From assembly GCA_026785765.1 (NCBI GenBank), contig JAJAZK010000534.1, forward strand, positions 1 through 14,417: a stretch of 14,417 nt of DNA, given 5' to 3'. How positions within the stretch are numbered: the stretch's first letter is position 1; each line of letters begins with the position of its first letter. The translations under genes and the position numbers were made by a program. The DNA is from Rhodoferax sp. (GTDB lineage Bacteria; Pseudomonadota; Gammaproteobacteria; Burkholderiales; Burkholderiaceae_C). Shown here piece by piece: positions 1 through 7,162 of the stretch. The notes beneath the pieces were generated by a model. It did no database searches. It was given only the letters and a program-made list of their open reading frames with translations, and was not told where the DNA came from.

Positions 1-530
1 GCCAATACCAGCGGCGGGTCCAGCACCAGCGCGCGGGCAATCGCGACCCGCTGTTGCATGCCACCGGACAGTTCGGCGGGCCGCTTGTCCACCGCCTTGG
101 CCAGCCCGACTGCTTGCAGCAGGGCGCGTGCGTGCGCGCGTTGTTGCGGGCTGACCCGTCCGGCGCCAATAAGGAATGGCATCGTCACGTTCTCCAGCGC
201 GGTGAACGCGGGCAACAGATGGTGGAACTGGAAAACAAAGCCCAGCGTGCTGCGCCGGCGCAGCGTCAATGCCTGATCGTCCAGGGATGCGACAGGTTCG
301 CCCTGAATCCGGTACTCGCCGCTGGTCATGCGTTCGAGCAAGCCGATGATGTTGAGCAGGGTGCTCTTGCCAGAACCCGACGGGCCGATGAGGGCCACAA
401 ACTCGCCGCTGGTAATGCGCAGGGACAAGCCATGCAGGATTTCGGCCTCATTGGGCAAACCGATGTTGTAGCTCTTGCGCACGGCTTCGAGCTCGATCAG
501 CGCTTGCCCGTTGCTGGCGGCGGCAACCAC
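1..530 (-). CDS. ABC transporter ATPase, LolD/MacB-type (3' end cut by window edge)
   Basis: Nucleotide-binding subunit of an ABC exporter; it should hydrolyse ATP at the inner membrane to drive the FtsX-like permease encoded just before it. About 176 residues are visible from a GTG start, 4 nt after the permease stop. Seen: Walker A GPSGSGKST (about residues 49-57), a Q-loop in FVFQFHHLLP (Gln about 101) and the ABC signature LSGGMQQR (about 154-161). Walker B, D-loop and H-loop lie beyond the left edge. The QFHHLLP stretch followed by ALENV is the wording typical of LolD, the lipoprotein-release ATPase, but the partners here are a membrane-fusion protein and a single MacB/DevC-like permease, so a MacAB/DevBCA-type exporter is more likely than LolCDE. 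No in-frame ATG exists near the 5' end, so GTG at 530 is chosen; exact start is uncertain. The substrate cannot be told from sequence. Confidence 0.88.
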   Translation of the reverse strand, partial: MVAAASNGQALIELEAVRKSYNIGLPNEAEILHGLSLRITSGEFVALIGPSGSGKSTLLNIIGLLERMTSGEYRIQGEPVASLDDQALTLRRRSTLGFVFQFHHLLPAFTALENVTMPFLIGAGRVSPQQRAHARALLQAVGLAKAVDKRPAELSGGMQQRVAIARALVLDPPLVL

Positions 531-534
531 GGTG

Positions 535-1764
535 TCAGATCCGGATCGCCTGCGCCGGGTCCATTGCCGCGGCACGGCGCGCCGGCGCAATCGCCGCCAG
601 CACACCACAGACCGTCGCGATGCTGGCCACTTGCAGAGCCAGCGCCAGTGGCAGCACGATGTCGAACAGCGGACGACCGTCCGAGCCGCGCACAAACGCG
701 GTGAACACCGCAATCATCAGCAATGCCAGTACGAGCCCGATCAGCGAGCCGATCGCCCCCACGATCCCCCCCTGCACCAGAAACACCCGCACCATCTGCC
801 CACGCGTCGCCCCCATGGCGCGCAAGATACCGATCTCGCGCTGCTTTTGCACCACTGACACCACCAGCACACTGGCAATGCCCAGCACCACCACAACCAG
901 CACGATGGCGCGTATCAAACCGGTACTGACCGACTGCGCATTCAGCGCAGATACGAGCTGCGCGTTGGTCTCCTGCCAGCTCTCGATGCGGTACGGATAC
1001 TCGGCACGCAATTGCTGCGCGAAGTCTTTGGCACTCCAGACGTCCACCAGCGTCAGGTCCAGGCTGGTCACGCCACCGGGCAAACCGAGCAGGCTTTGCG
1101 CCAGCCGCAACGGCACCACCACGCTGCGGCGGTTCAGCTCGCGCACACCCAGGTCCACCACAGCCGTCACGCGCACGGTCTCCGAGACGTTGCCGGTGCG
1201 CAGCGTGAGCCGGTCACCCGGACGCAGACCCAGGTCGGAGGCGAGCTCGACGCCAATGATGGCCTCGCCCGGCGCCAGCCGCGCGACCCCACTCACCACC
1301 TTCGCGCGCAGCTTGACCACCCGGTCGTAGGCGTCGAGTTCCACACCCGACAGCGCAACCGACTGTGTCGCCTCGCCGCGCAAAGCCAGTCCACCGCCGG
1401 AAACCATGGCCGACACAGCCGACACAGCAGGCAGACGCTCCAGCGCGGGCACCAGCGACTGCCAATTGGCGACCGAGCGCAGGCGTTGTGCACGCGGCTG
1501 GGAGTCGCTGATCGTGTTGGCGCCAGCCTCGGACAGGCGCGCCGGCGCCACCATATCGTCCAGCGGCCGGATGCTGACATGGGGCTGCCCACCCAATGTC
1601 TTGTTGAAGGTATTTGCCTGCAAACCCGTAATCAGCGCCGAGATATAGGCGATCACTGCCACGCCGGCGGCCACACCGACCATGATGAGCAGGGTCTGCA
1701 AGCGCCCCTCGCGCAAAAAACGCACCGCCACGCGCGTTTCGAATCCAAGCCAGGATGGGCGCAT
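535..1764 (-). CDS. ABC exporter permease, FtsX/MacB (DevC-like) family
   Basis: Inner-membrane subunit of a tripartite exporter, about 409 residues. Seen: one N-terminal membrane segment (about 22-48, beginning LLIMVGVAAGVAVIAYI), a roughly 220-residue soluble periplasmic part (MacB-like core domain), then three C-terminal membrane segments. The hallmark FtsX-family cytoplasmic sequence KQREIGILRAMGATRGQM follows the second segment, and the protein ends PARRAAAMDPAQAIRI, also typical. This is the 4-TM, type VII (MacB) architecture, in which the permease transmits ATP-driven motion to periplasmic partners instead of moving substrate through itself. The start chosen is ATG at 1764, 4 nt after the stop of the upstream fusion-protein gene; an in-frame start at 1818 would overlap that gene by about 50 nt and adds a Pro-rich leader that looks out-of-frame. 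The ATPase gene follows 4 nt after the stop. Confidence 0.9.
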   Translation of the reverse strand: MRPSWLGFETRVAVRFLREGRLQTLLIMVGVAAGVAVIAYISALITGLQANTFNKTLGGQPHVSIRPLDDMVAPARLSEAGANTISDSQPRAQRLRSVANWQSLVPALERLPAVSAVSAMVSGGGLALRGEATQSVALSGVELDAYDRVVKLRAKVVSGVARLAPGEAIIGVELASDLGLRPGDRLTLRTGNVSETVRVTAVVDLGVRELNRRSVVVPLRLAQSLLGLPGGVTSLDLTLVDVWSAKDFAQQLRAEYPYRIESWQETNAQLVSALNAQSVSTGLIRAIVLVVVVLGIASVLVVSVVQKQREIGILRAMGATRGQMVRVFLVQGGIVGAIGSLIGLVLALLMIAVFTAFVRGSDGRPLFDIVLPLALALQVASIATVCGVLAAIAPARRAAAMDPAQAIRI

Positions 1765-1768
1765 GACG

Positions 1769-3082
1769 TCAGCGCCCGATGGAGTTGCCAAGCGCGGCGG
1801 CGGCGCTGGGCGGCGCACCAGCTAACGCGCCGACGGGTGCCAATCGGGCCGACACCAGATCTACAGCCACCCTTTGGCCGTCCTTGGCGTCCCGGTTCAG
1901 AACGACGACTTCGCCATCGGACAAGCCCTCCAACACCTCGACAGCGTCCAGCGTGCGCAGACCCAGCCGCACCGGACGCAGCGCGATACGGCCATTCACC
2001 ACCACCCGTACCGAAGCGCTTGCGCCAGGTGCAGTCCCGGAAACGGCGGCGACGGGCAGGGCCAGGGTGCGCGCGCGCCGCGCCGTCTCCACTTCAACCG
2101 ACAAACTCATGTCCTGACGCAGAAACGCCGGTGCCGCCCCGACCAGGGCCAGCTTGACTTCCACGGCGCCGCGTTGCGCATCCACCAACGGTGCGATCGA
2201 CAACACCTGCAGGGCAAAACGCTGCCCGGGATAAGCGTCGGCGATTGCGGTGGCTGGCTGCGCCACGGCGAGTTGCTGCAGGAATCGCTCATCCACCTGC
2301 GCCACGATCCGCACCGGCCCGCTCAGGGCAAGCACCAGCAAGGCGCGCCCGGGCTGCACAATTTGCCCGGGCTCGACGCTGCGGCTCAGCACCGTCGCCT
2401 CGGTCGGCGCCCGCACGACGGTCAGCGCCAGACGGGCCTGCGCCGCCTCACTGGCGGCTTGTGTGACGCGCAGCTGCGCCTGCGCCTGCGCCAGCTCGGT
2501 GCCAGACTCGGCCACGGCCTGAGTGGATGCAAGGCTACCTGCGAGTTGTGCCTGCGCCACATCGCGCGCCCGGCGTGCCTCGTCCATCCGTGACGGGCTC
2601 AGAAAACCCTGGTTGACCAACTGCCCGACGCGGGCGAACTCGGCCTGCGCGGCATCCAAACCGGCTTGCGCCTGCGCCTGTGCGGCGCCCGCCGCCGCGC
2701 GCCCGGTACTACGCAAGCCAGCCAGCCGCGCGCCAGCCTGTTGCTGCGCCGCCTGCGCCTGCGCCAGCGCGGCAAGCTCCTGGGTCGATTCGAGCTCCAG
2801 CAGCACTTGGCCGCTGCGCACGCCAGCACCTTCCTCGACCAGCACTTGCGCGACCCGCGCCGTTCCAGTGCTGCCGATATCCACCCGCGCGAGTGTCGCC
2901 ACCCGCGCCGAGAACTGCAGCGTCTGCACCAGCGGCGCGAAACGCAGTTGCACCGCCTCTACCCGCAGCGGGCGCTGCATCCACCAGACCCCAGCCGCCA
3001 GCAGCACCCCTGCCGCCACAGCTCCCAGCAGCCAGATTGCGTACGGTCGCTGCTTGGCGGTATCTGGCGCGGCCGGCTTCAT
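1769..3082 (-). CDS. Periplasmic membrane-fusion (adaptor) protein, HlyD/MacA/DevB family
   Basis: Adaptor subunit, 437 residues, expected to be anchored in the inner membrane and to bridge the permease to an outer-membrane channel (none is encoded here). Seen: N-terminal anchor at about 14-35 (IWLLGAVAAGVLLAAGVWW); a first half-lipoyl motif around 66-100 (VLVEEGAGVRSGQVLLELES); a long Ala/Gln-rich helical hairpin from about 100 to 215, probably a coiled coil; a second half-lipoyl motif (LTVVRAPTEATVLSRSVEPG); then beta-barrel and membrane-proximal domains ending in a low-complexity Ala/Gly tail. The ATG overlaps the ruvB stop as ATGA (3079-3082), so it is probably translated by coupling from ruvB mRNA. 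No strong Shine-Dalgarno is seen. The order adaptor-permease-ATPase matches DevBCA/MacAB-type exporters. Family is clear; cargo is unknown. Confidence 0.9.
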   Translation of the reverse strand: MKPAAPDTAKQRPYAIWLLGAVAAGVLLAAGVWWMQRPLRVEAVQLRFAPLVQTLQFSARVATLARVDIGSTGTARVAQVLVEEGAGVRSGQVLLELESTQELAALAQAQAAQQQAGARLAGLRSTGRAAAGAAQAQAQAGLDAAQAEFARVGQLVNQGFLSPSRMDEARRARDVAQAQLAGSLASTQAVAESGTELAQAQAQLRVTQAASEAAQARLALTVVRAPTEATVLSRSVEPGQIVQPGRALLVLALSGPVRIVAQVDERFLQQLAVAQPATAIADAYPGQRFALQVLSIAPLVDAQRGAVEVKLALVGAAPAFLRQDMSLSVEVETARRARTLALPVAAVSGTAPGASASVRVVVNGRIALRPVRLGLRTLDAVEVLEGLSDGEVVVLNRDAKDGQRVAVDLVSARLAPVGALAGAPPSAAAALGNSIGR

Positions 3083-4137
3083 ACGCCAAAAAGGTCGGTG
3101 TTGCTCTTGGGTGGAGTTACGCCCAAATGGCGGTACGCGGCCAGGGTCGCGATCCTGCCGCGCGGTGTTCGCTGCAAATAACCTTGCTGGATCAGGTAGG
3201 GCTCGATCACATCCTCAATGGTTTCGCGCTCTTCGCCGATGCTGGCAGCGACGTTGTCCAGGCCCACCGGACCACCGTCGAAACGGTGCACCACGGCCTC
3301 GAGCAGCTTGCGGTCCATCACGTCAAAACCCTGCGGATCGACGTCCAGCATGGCCAGCGCCAGGTTCGCGATATCCATCGTGATCTCACCCTGGCCCTTG
3401 ACGTCGGCGTAGTCGCGCACCCGACGCAGCAAGCGATTGGCGATCCGTGGTGTACCCCGCGAGCGCTTTGCAATCTCAAAGCCGCCGTCGGCATCCATCG
3501 TGACTTTGAGCAGGCCGGCGCTGCGCCGCACGATGCGCGCCAGTTCCTCGGCGCTATAAAACTCCAACCGCGCAACAATACCGAAGCGGTCGCGCAACGG
3601 ATTGGTCAACATACCAGCGCGGGTGGTCGCACCGACCAGCGTAAACGGCTGCAGGTCGAGCTTGATCGAGCGCGCCGCCGGTCCTTCGCCGATCATGATG
3701 TCGATCTTGTAGTCTTCCAGCGCCGGATACAGGATTTCTTCCACCACGGGTGACAAACGATGAATTTCATCGATGAACAAAACATCGTTTTTTTCCAGGT
3801 TGGTCAGCAGCGCCGCCAGATCCTTGGGTTTCTCCAGCACCGGGCCACTGGTCTGGCGCAAGTTCACACCCAGCTCATGCGCAATGATGTGCGACAAGGT
3901 GGTCTTGCCCAGCCCTGGCGGACCGAACAACAGCACATGGTCGAGCGCCTCGTCGCGCATGCGCGCAGCCTGGATGAAGATCTCGAGTTGCTCGCGGATC
4001 TTGACCTGCCCCACATAATCGTCCAGCAACTTGGGGCGCAACGCCCGCTCGACTGCTTCTTCGTTCGGCGACGCGGGCGCCCCGGACAGGACGCGCTTGT
4101 CGCTGGCTGGAGAAAAGTCGTCGGTTTGGATACTCAC
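3079..4137 (-). CDS. ruvB: Holliday junction branch-migration ATPase RuvB
   Basis: AAA+ motor that forms a hexameric ring on DNA and, with RuvA, drives branch migration of Holliday junctions in recombinational repair. 352 residues from a GTG start, a usual length. Seen: Walker A GPPGLGKTT (about 72-80), Walker B with DEIH (about 123-126), the GATTRAGML segment with sensor 1 (about 169-177), arginine-finger segment LRDRFGI (about 181-187), and a winged-helix end with GYLQRTPRGR. The start GTG-AGT-ATC, giving SIQTDDF, matches the N-terminus typical of Burkholderiales RuvB; reading continues open upstream but that stretch has no family similarity. No good Shine-Dalgarno precedes the GTG. It is separated from ruvA by an antisense carbonic anhydrase gene, so it probably has its own promoter in 4138-4323. 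It overlaps the downstream adaptor gene by 4 nt. Confidence 0.98.
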   Translation of the reverse strand: MSIQTDDFSPASDKRVLSGAPASPNEEAVERALRPKLLDDYVGQVKIREQLEIFIQAARMRDEALDHVLLFGPPGLGKTTLSHIIAHELGVNLRQTSGPVLEKPKDLAALLTNLEKNDVLFIDEIHRLSPVVEEILYPALEDYKIDIMIGEGPAARSIKLDLQPFTLVGATTRAGMLTNPLRDRFGIVARLEFYSAEELARIVRRSAGLLKVTMDADGGFEIAKRSRGTPRIANRLLRRVRDYADVKGQGEITMDIANLALAMLDVDPQGFDVMDRKLLEAVVHRFDGGPVGLDNVAASIGEERETIEDVIEPYLIQQGYLQRTPRGRIATLAAYRHLGVTPPKSNTDLFGV

Positions 4138-4323
4138 GGAGACGGCACGATCAGGCTCGGGAGAAAAGGTTGGCCGACTATAGCCTGCGCGAGTTATGCA
4201 GCGCACCCGTTGCGCGGTGAAACACCCCGCACGCTCAAGAAAACCCGCCCGACTGCCGATAAGCAGAGAACACCAGCGCCTCGGTCCGCCTTGCTCCGCG
4301 CGCGCCCATGCCACTACTACACG
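4138..4323. promoter_or_regulatory. Divergent intergenic region between ruvB and the carbonic anhydrase gene
   Basis: This 186-nt gap must hold the promoters of both flanking genes, because ruvB is cut off from ruvA by a gene on the other strand. On the minus strand a TATAGT hexamer (complement of 4177-4182) is a possible -10 box for ruvB, about 40 nt before its GTG, but no convincing -35 lies upstream. No promoter for the plus-strand gene, no strong hairpin and no small ORF stood out. The assignment is positional and weak. Confidence 0.3.
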
Positions 4324-5496
4324 ATGCAATCCAGCCACCGCTTGAGTCACCTTTTCAGCCTGCCGGCGCGCCGCGTGCTGTTTGCGCTTTTGCTAATCTC
4401 TGGTCTTTGCGGCCGGCACGGGTCGGCAATCGGGCAGGAGCAGAGGGCAGGCACAAACGCGAGCCCTGCTGCTGCTGCTGCAAAAAAGCCGGCCGCTACG
4501 GCCAAGGAGATCGGCGCACAGGTCAAGGAAGCGGTCGAGAGCGGCGTAAAACCCAGCAAACGCTTGACACTGACCATCAACGGAAAGGAAAAGAACCTCA
4601 TCAACATGCAGGACTCGGTGCTGCCGGCCAAACCCGCAGTCGCTGCACGTGCCAGCACGGCTGCGGCGGTCGCCGCGCCTGTCGCTACCGTATCGATCCA
4701 GGTTGCACCTGGGGCAATCCCCAACCCGGCCGCCAGCAGGCAAGCCCTTCGCGCCCGGGCTGCCGCCAGCGTCGGTCATACCGCAGCAGATGCGTCCGCT
4801 GGCAACATCGGAGATGTGCACTGGGCCTACGAGGGCGAAAACGGCCCGCAGGCCTGGGGCCGACTGAAGCCTGAATTCAACATCTGCGCGATCGGCAAAC
4901 GCCAGTCCCCGATCATCATCGAGGAATCTGCGACGCTGCGCGGCCCGGCGGAGCCGATCCAGTTTGGCTACCCCGCGAGCAGCGGCAGCGTCGTCAACAA
5001 CGGCCACACGATCCAGGTCGACGTGGTCGGCGACAACAGCATCACGGTGCGTGGTTCTACCTACAAGCTGTTGCAATTCCATTTCCACCACCCCAGCGAA
5101 GAGCAGATCAACGATCGCAGCTTTGCGATGGTGGCGCACCTGGTACACCGCAACAACGAAGGGCAACTGGCGGTGGTGGCCGTGCTGCTCGAAGCCGGTG
5201 ACGCCAATCCACTGATCCACAAAGTCTGGACCTACATGCCGCTGGACGCCGGGGACCGGGTACGGTTGCCCGACGGCACACTCACGATGGCAGAACTGCT
5301 TCCGAAAGACCAGCGTTACTACCAGTTCATCGGGTCTTTGACCACACCACCCTGCTCCGAGGGCGTGTTATGGCTGGTGCTCAAGCAAACTGTCACCATC
5401 AGCCGTGAGCAATTGCGCCTGTTCGGCCAGTTGTTCCCCAACAATGCGCGCCCGGTGCAGGCGCTCAACGGTCGCGCCGTGCGCGATGCGCAATAA
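4324..5496 (+). CDS. Secreted alpha-class carbonic anhydrase with long N-terminal extension
   Basis: Periplasmic zinc enzyme interconverting CO2 and bicarbonate. 390 residues from ATG 4324; the catalytic domain covers about 163-390. Seen: signal peptide (Arg at 16-17, hydrophobic VLFALLLISGL), HWAYEGENGPQAW at the domain start, QSPI at 194-197, proton-shuttle His in VNNGHT (H228), zinc ligands H253 and H255 in QFHFHHPSEE and H272 in AHLVH, E259 and T340 matching Glu106 and Thr199 of human CA II, and Cys188/Cys344 placed for the usual bacterial disulfide. The position matching Glu117 of CA II is Val270. Residues about 37-160 form an Ala-rich, low-complexity extension with a basic segment near 78-94; most bacterial alpha-CAs lack this. 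No Shine-Dalgarno is evident, and the next in-frame candidate upstream is a TTG about 11 codons away. The gene sits antisense between ruvB and ruvA. Confidence 0.93.
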   Translation: MQSSHRLSHLFSLPARRVLFALLLISGLCGRHGSAIGQEQRAGTNASPAAAAAKKPAATAKEIGAQVKEAVESGVKPSKRLTLTINGKEKNLINMQDSVLPAKPAVAARASTAAAVAAPVATVSIQVAPGAIPNPAASRQALRARAAASVGHTAADASAGNIGDVHWAYEGENGPQAWGRLKPEFNICAIGKRQSPIIIEESATLRGPAEPIQFGYPASSGSVVNNGHTIQVDVVGDNSITVRGSTYKLLQFHFHHPSEEQINDRSFAMVAHLVHRNNEGQLAVVAVLLEAGDANPLIHKVWTYMPLDAGDRVRLPDGTLTMAELLPKDQRYYQFIGSLTTPPCSEGVLWLVLKQTVTISREQLRLFGQLFPNNARPVQALNGRAVRDAQ

Positions 5497-5525
5497 AGCA
5501 GATGCCCTGACGCTGCGCCAAACGC

Positions 5526-6101
5526 TCAGGCCCGCGACAAGGCCTTCAGCGCGAGTTTGATGCCCTCGCTGACGCCCACACCGGCTGGCAGCGCCTTGAG
5601 CGACAAGGCGGCCTCCTTGTCGCTGTACCCCAGCGCTATCAGCGCTTGCAGAATGTCGGACTGCTCGCTGTCGGCGGCACCCGGGCTGGCGCCAATATCG
5701 GCACCGAGTTTGCCCTTGAGCTCCAGCAACAGGCGCTCGGCCGTCTTCTTGCCGATGCCCGGCACCTTGATCAGGCGACCCGCCTCCTGCAGCGTCACCG
5801 CCTGCGCCAGATCGGCCACACCCATGCCGGAGAGCACTGCCAGCGCCGTGCGTGGGCCGACTCCGGAGATCTTGATCAACTGGCGGAACGCCTCCCGTTC
5901 GGCGCTGGTCTCAAAACCGTACAACAATTGCGCGTCCTCGCGCACCACAAAATGCGTCAGCAGCGAGACTTGCGCGCCACGCGCCGGCAGGTTGTAGTAG
6001 GTGCTCATGGGCACCTGCACCTCATAACCCACACCATTGCATTCCACCAGAACCTGCGGCGGATTCTTGTCACCCAGCACCCCGGTCAGCTTGCCAATCA
6101 T
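5526..6101 (-). CDS. ruvA: Holliday junction-binding protein RuvA
   Basis: Junction-binding tetramer that loads and guides RuvB in branch migration. 191 residues, full length for the family. Seen: N-terminal OB-fold beginning MIGKLTGVLG, with the acidic-pin region in domain I; two helix-hairpin-helix motifs in domain II (ISGVGPRTALAVL and VPGIGKKTAERLL); a linker rich in Gly/Ala/Ser/Asp; and the C-terminal RuvB-binding three-helix domain (ILQALIALGYSDKEA). ATG at 6101 has GGA at a suitable distance. RuvC, often encoded directly upstream in other proteobacteria, is not here: phoH diverges from it. The expected partner ruvB lies on the same strand but 1.4 kb downstream, beyond an antisense gene. 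The 29 nt to the convergent carbonic anhydrase stop contain no convincing terminator. Confidence 0.98.
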   Translation of the reverse strand: MIGKLTGVLGDKNPPQVLVECNGVGYEVQVPMSTYYNLPARGAQVSLLTHFVVREDAQLLYGFETSAEREAFRQLIKISGVGPRTALAVLSGMGVADLAQAVTLQEAGRLIKVPGIGKKTAERLLLELKGKLGADIGASPGAADSEQSDILQALIALGYSDKEAALSLKALPAGVGVSEGIKLALKALSRA

Positions 6102-6126
6102 TGCGATTCCAGTCTTTGCCTATCAT

Positions 6127-6147
6127 TGGGGGCCGCTTTGGCTCCCA
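6127..6147 (+). promoter_or_regulatory. Hairpin in the phoH leader
   Basis: TGGGGGCC (6127-6134) and GGCTCCCA (6140-6147) can pair as an 8-bp stem with one G-U wobble and a GCTTT loop in phoH mRNA. It ends 3 nt before the AGGA Shine-Dalgarno (6151-6154), so it could affect initiation or mRNA stability. It lies in the 62-nt divergent gap between ruvA and phoH, which must also hold both promoters; TATCAT at 6121-6126 is a weak -10 candidate for phoH with no good -35. The pairing is seen in the sequence; a regulatory role is inferred. Confidence 0.3.
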
Positions 6148-6163
6148 TCCAGGAATTATCAGC

Positions 6164-7162
6164 TTGATACTGCGCCACCTGTTTTCACCACCCAGCAACA
6201 CCCGCCTGATGAACCTGTGCGGGCCGACGGACCAACACCTGCGCACCATCGAGCTTGCCCTGCAGGTCCGCATCGCGCACCGGCATGAGCAATTCAAGGT
6301 GGAGGGGAGCAAGGAGCGTGCGCAGCGCGGCATGGAAATGTTGCAGGCTCTGTACGAGCTGGCCGCGCGGCCGATCGAGCCAGCCACGGTGCAATTGATG
6401 CTGGCGGGCGATGGCGGCATGGATGGTTCGGATACGCCAGGCTTGCTGACGCGGCGCGCCGATCTCAAACCCCGCACCGTCAACCAGGCCAACTACCTGG
6501 ACAATATCGGCAGCCACGACATCACCTTTGGCATTGGTCCGGCCGGCACCGGGAAAACCTACCTCGCCGTGGCCTGCGCCGTCGACGCCTTGCAGCGCAG
6601 TGCCGTACAACGCATCGTGTTGACGCGCCCGGCGGTGGAGGCCGGCGAACGGCTCGGCTTTTTGCCCGGCGACCTGAGCCAGAAAATCGACCCCTACCTG
6701 CGCCCGCTCTACGACGCCCTGTACGACCTGCTCGGGTTCGAGCAGGTACAAAAGGCGTTCGAACGCCAGGCCATCGAGATTGCACCGCTGGCCTTTATGC
6801 GTGGCCGTACCCTGAACAACGCCTTCGTCATTCTGGACGAGGCGCAGAACACCACACCGGAACAAATGAAGATGTTCCTGACGCGGATCGGCTTTGGCGC
6901 CAAGGCGGTGGTCACAGGAGACGTAAGCCAGATCGACCTGCCCAAGACCCAGGAGAGCGGCCTGATCGACGCTGAACGGGTTCTCAAGCGGGTTCCGGGA
7001 ATTGCGATCTGCCGCCTCACCAGTGCCGATGTGGTGCGCCACCCGCTGGTCGCGCGCATCGTCGACGCCTACGACATGAGGGGTCACGCCGACCGCGACG
7101 ACGACGCTGCGCCAACCGCGCGCCGCGCGCCGCGCGCCGCCGGTCGCGCAAAAGGCGCCTGA
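6164..7162 (+). CDS. PhoH family protein (PhoL/YbeZ-like NTPase)
   Basis: Cytoplasmic P-loop NTPase of the PhoH/YbeZ family, often encoded next to YbeY and thought to act with it in rRNA and ribosome metabolism. 332 residues. Seen: N-terminal region of about 110 residues with the typical opening ILRHLFSPPSNTRL, Walker A GPAGTGKT (about 125-132), Walker B VILDEAQN (about 222-229), and TGDVSQIDLP downstream. The start is TTG at 6164: AGGA lies 9 nt upstream and the family N-terminus begins exactly there; open reading upstream to 6101 overlaps the ruvA start and has no family similarity. The C-terminal tail (about 308-332) is Arg/Ala-rich and contains a tandem heptanucleotide repeat. The stop overlaps the ybeY start by one base (TGATG), indicating translational coupling. 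Confidence 0.95.
   Translation: MILRHLFSPPSNTRLMNLCGPTDQHLRTIELALQVRIAHRHEQFKVEGSKERAQRGMEMLQALYELAARPIEPATVQLMLAGDGGMDGSDTPGLLTRRADLKPRTVNQANYLDNIGSHDITFGIGPAGTGKTYLAVACAVDALQRSAVQRIVLTRPAVEAGERLGFLPGDLSQKIDPYLRPLYDALYDLLGFEQVQKAFERQAIEIAPLAFMRGRTLNNAFVILDEAQNTTPEQMKMFLTRIGFGAKAVVTGDVSQIDLPKTQESGLIDAERVLKRVPGIAICRLTSADVVRHPLVARIVDAYDMRGHADRDDDAAPTARRAPRAAGRAKGA
7117..7137 (+). repeat. Three tandem copies of a CGCGCGC heptamer inside phoH
   Basis: Three perfect head-to-tail copies of the 7-nt unit CGCGCGC lie within the last 15 codons of phoH, encoding part of the Arg/Ala/Pro tail. Because the unit is not a multiple of three, gain or loss of one copy would change the reading frame of the tail and could affect the coupled ybeY start. 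It may simply reflect local GC richness. Confidence 0.6.

Noticed and set aside
1012..2157. Long plus-strand open frame (381 codons) opposite the permease and adaptor genes
   Set aside because: Product is rich in His, Arg and Gln with no recognisable domain, and it runs antisense to two well-supported genes; such frames are common in high-GC DNA.
3760..4323. In-frame upstream extension of the carbonic anhydrase by 188 codons
   Set aside because: It would overlap ruvB antisense, and the signal peptide begins at the ATG at 4324.
4466..4487. Five CTG triplets followed by six A in the carbonic anhydrase gene
   Set aside because: The triplet repeat stays in frame in an Ala-rich linker and the A run is short; it is not strong evidence of phase variation.
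4393..5220. Minus-strand open frame (275 codons) opposite the carbonic anhydrase
   Set aside because: Shadow of the strongly conserved catalytic domain on the other strand.
5497..5530. Possible terminator between the convergent carbonic anhydrase and ruvA genes
   Set aside because: Only CCTGA/TCAGG arms of 5 bp with a bulged interior and no T-tract.
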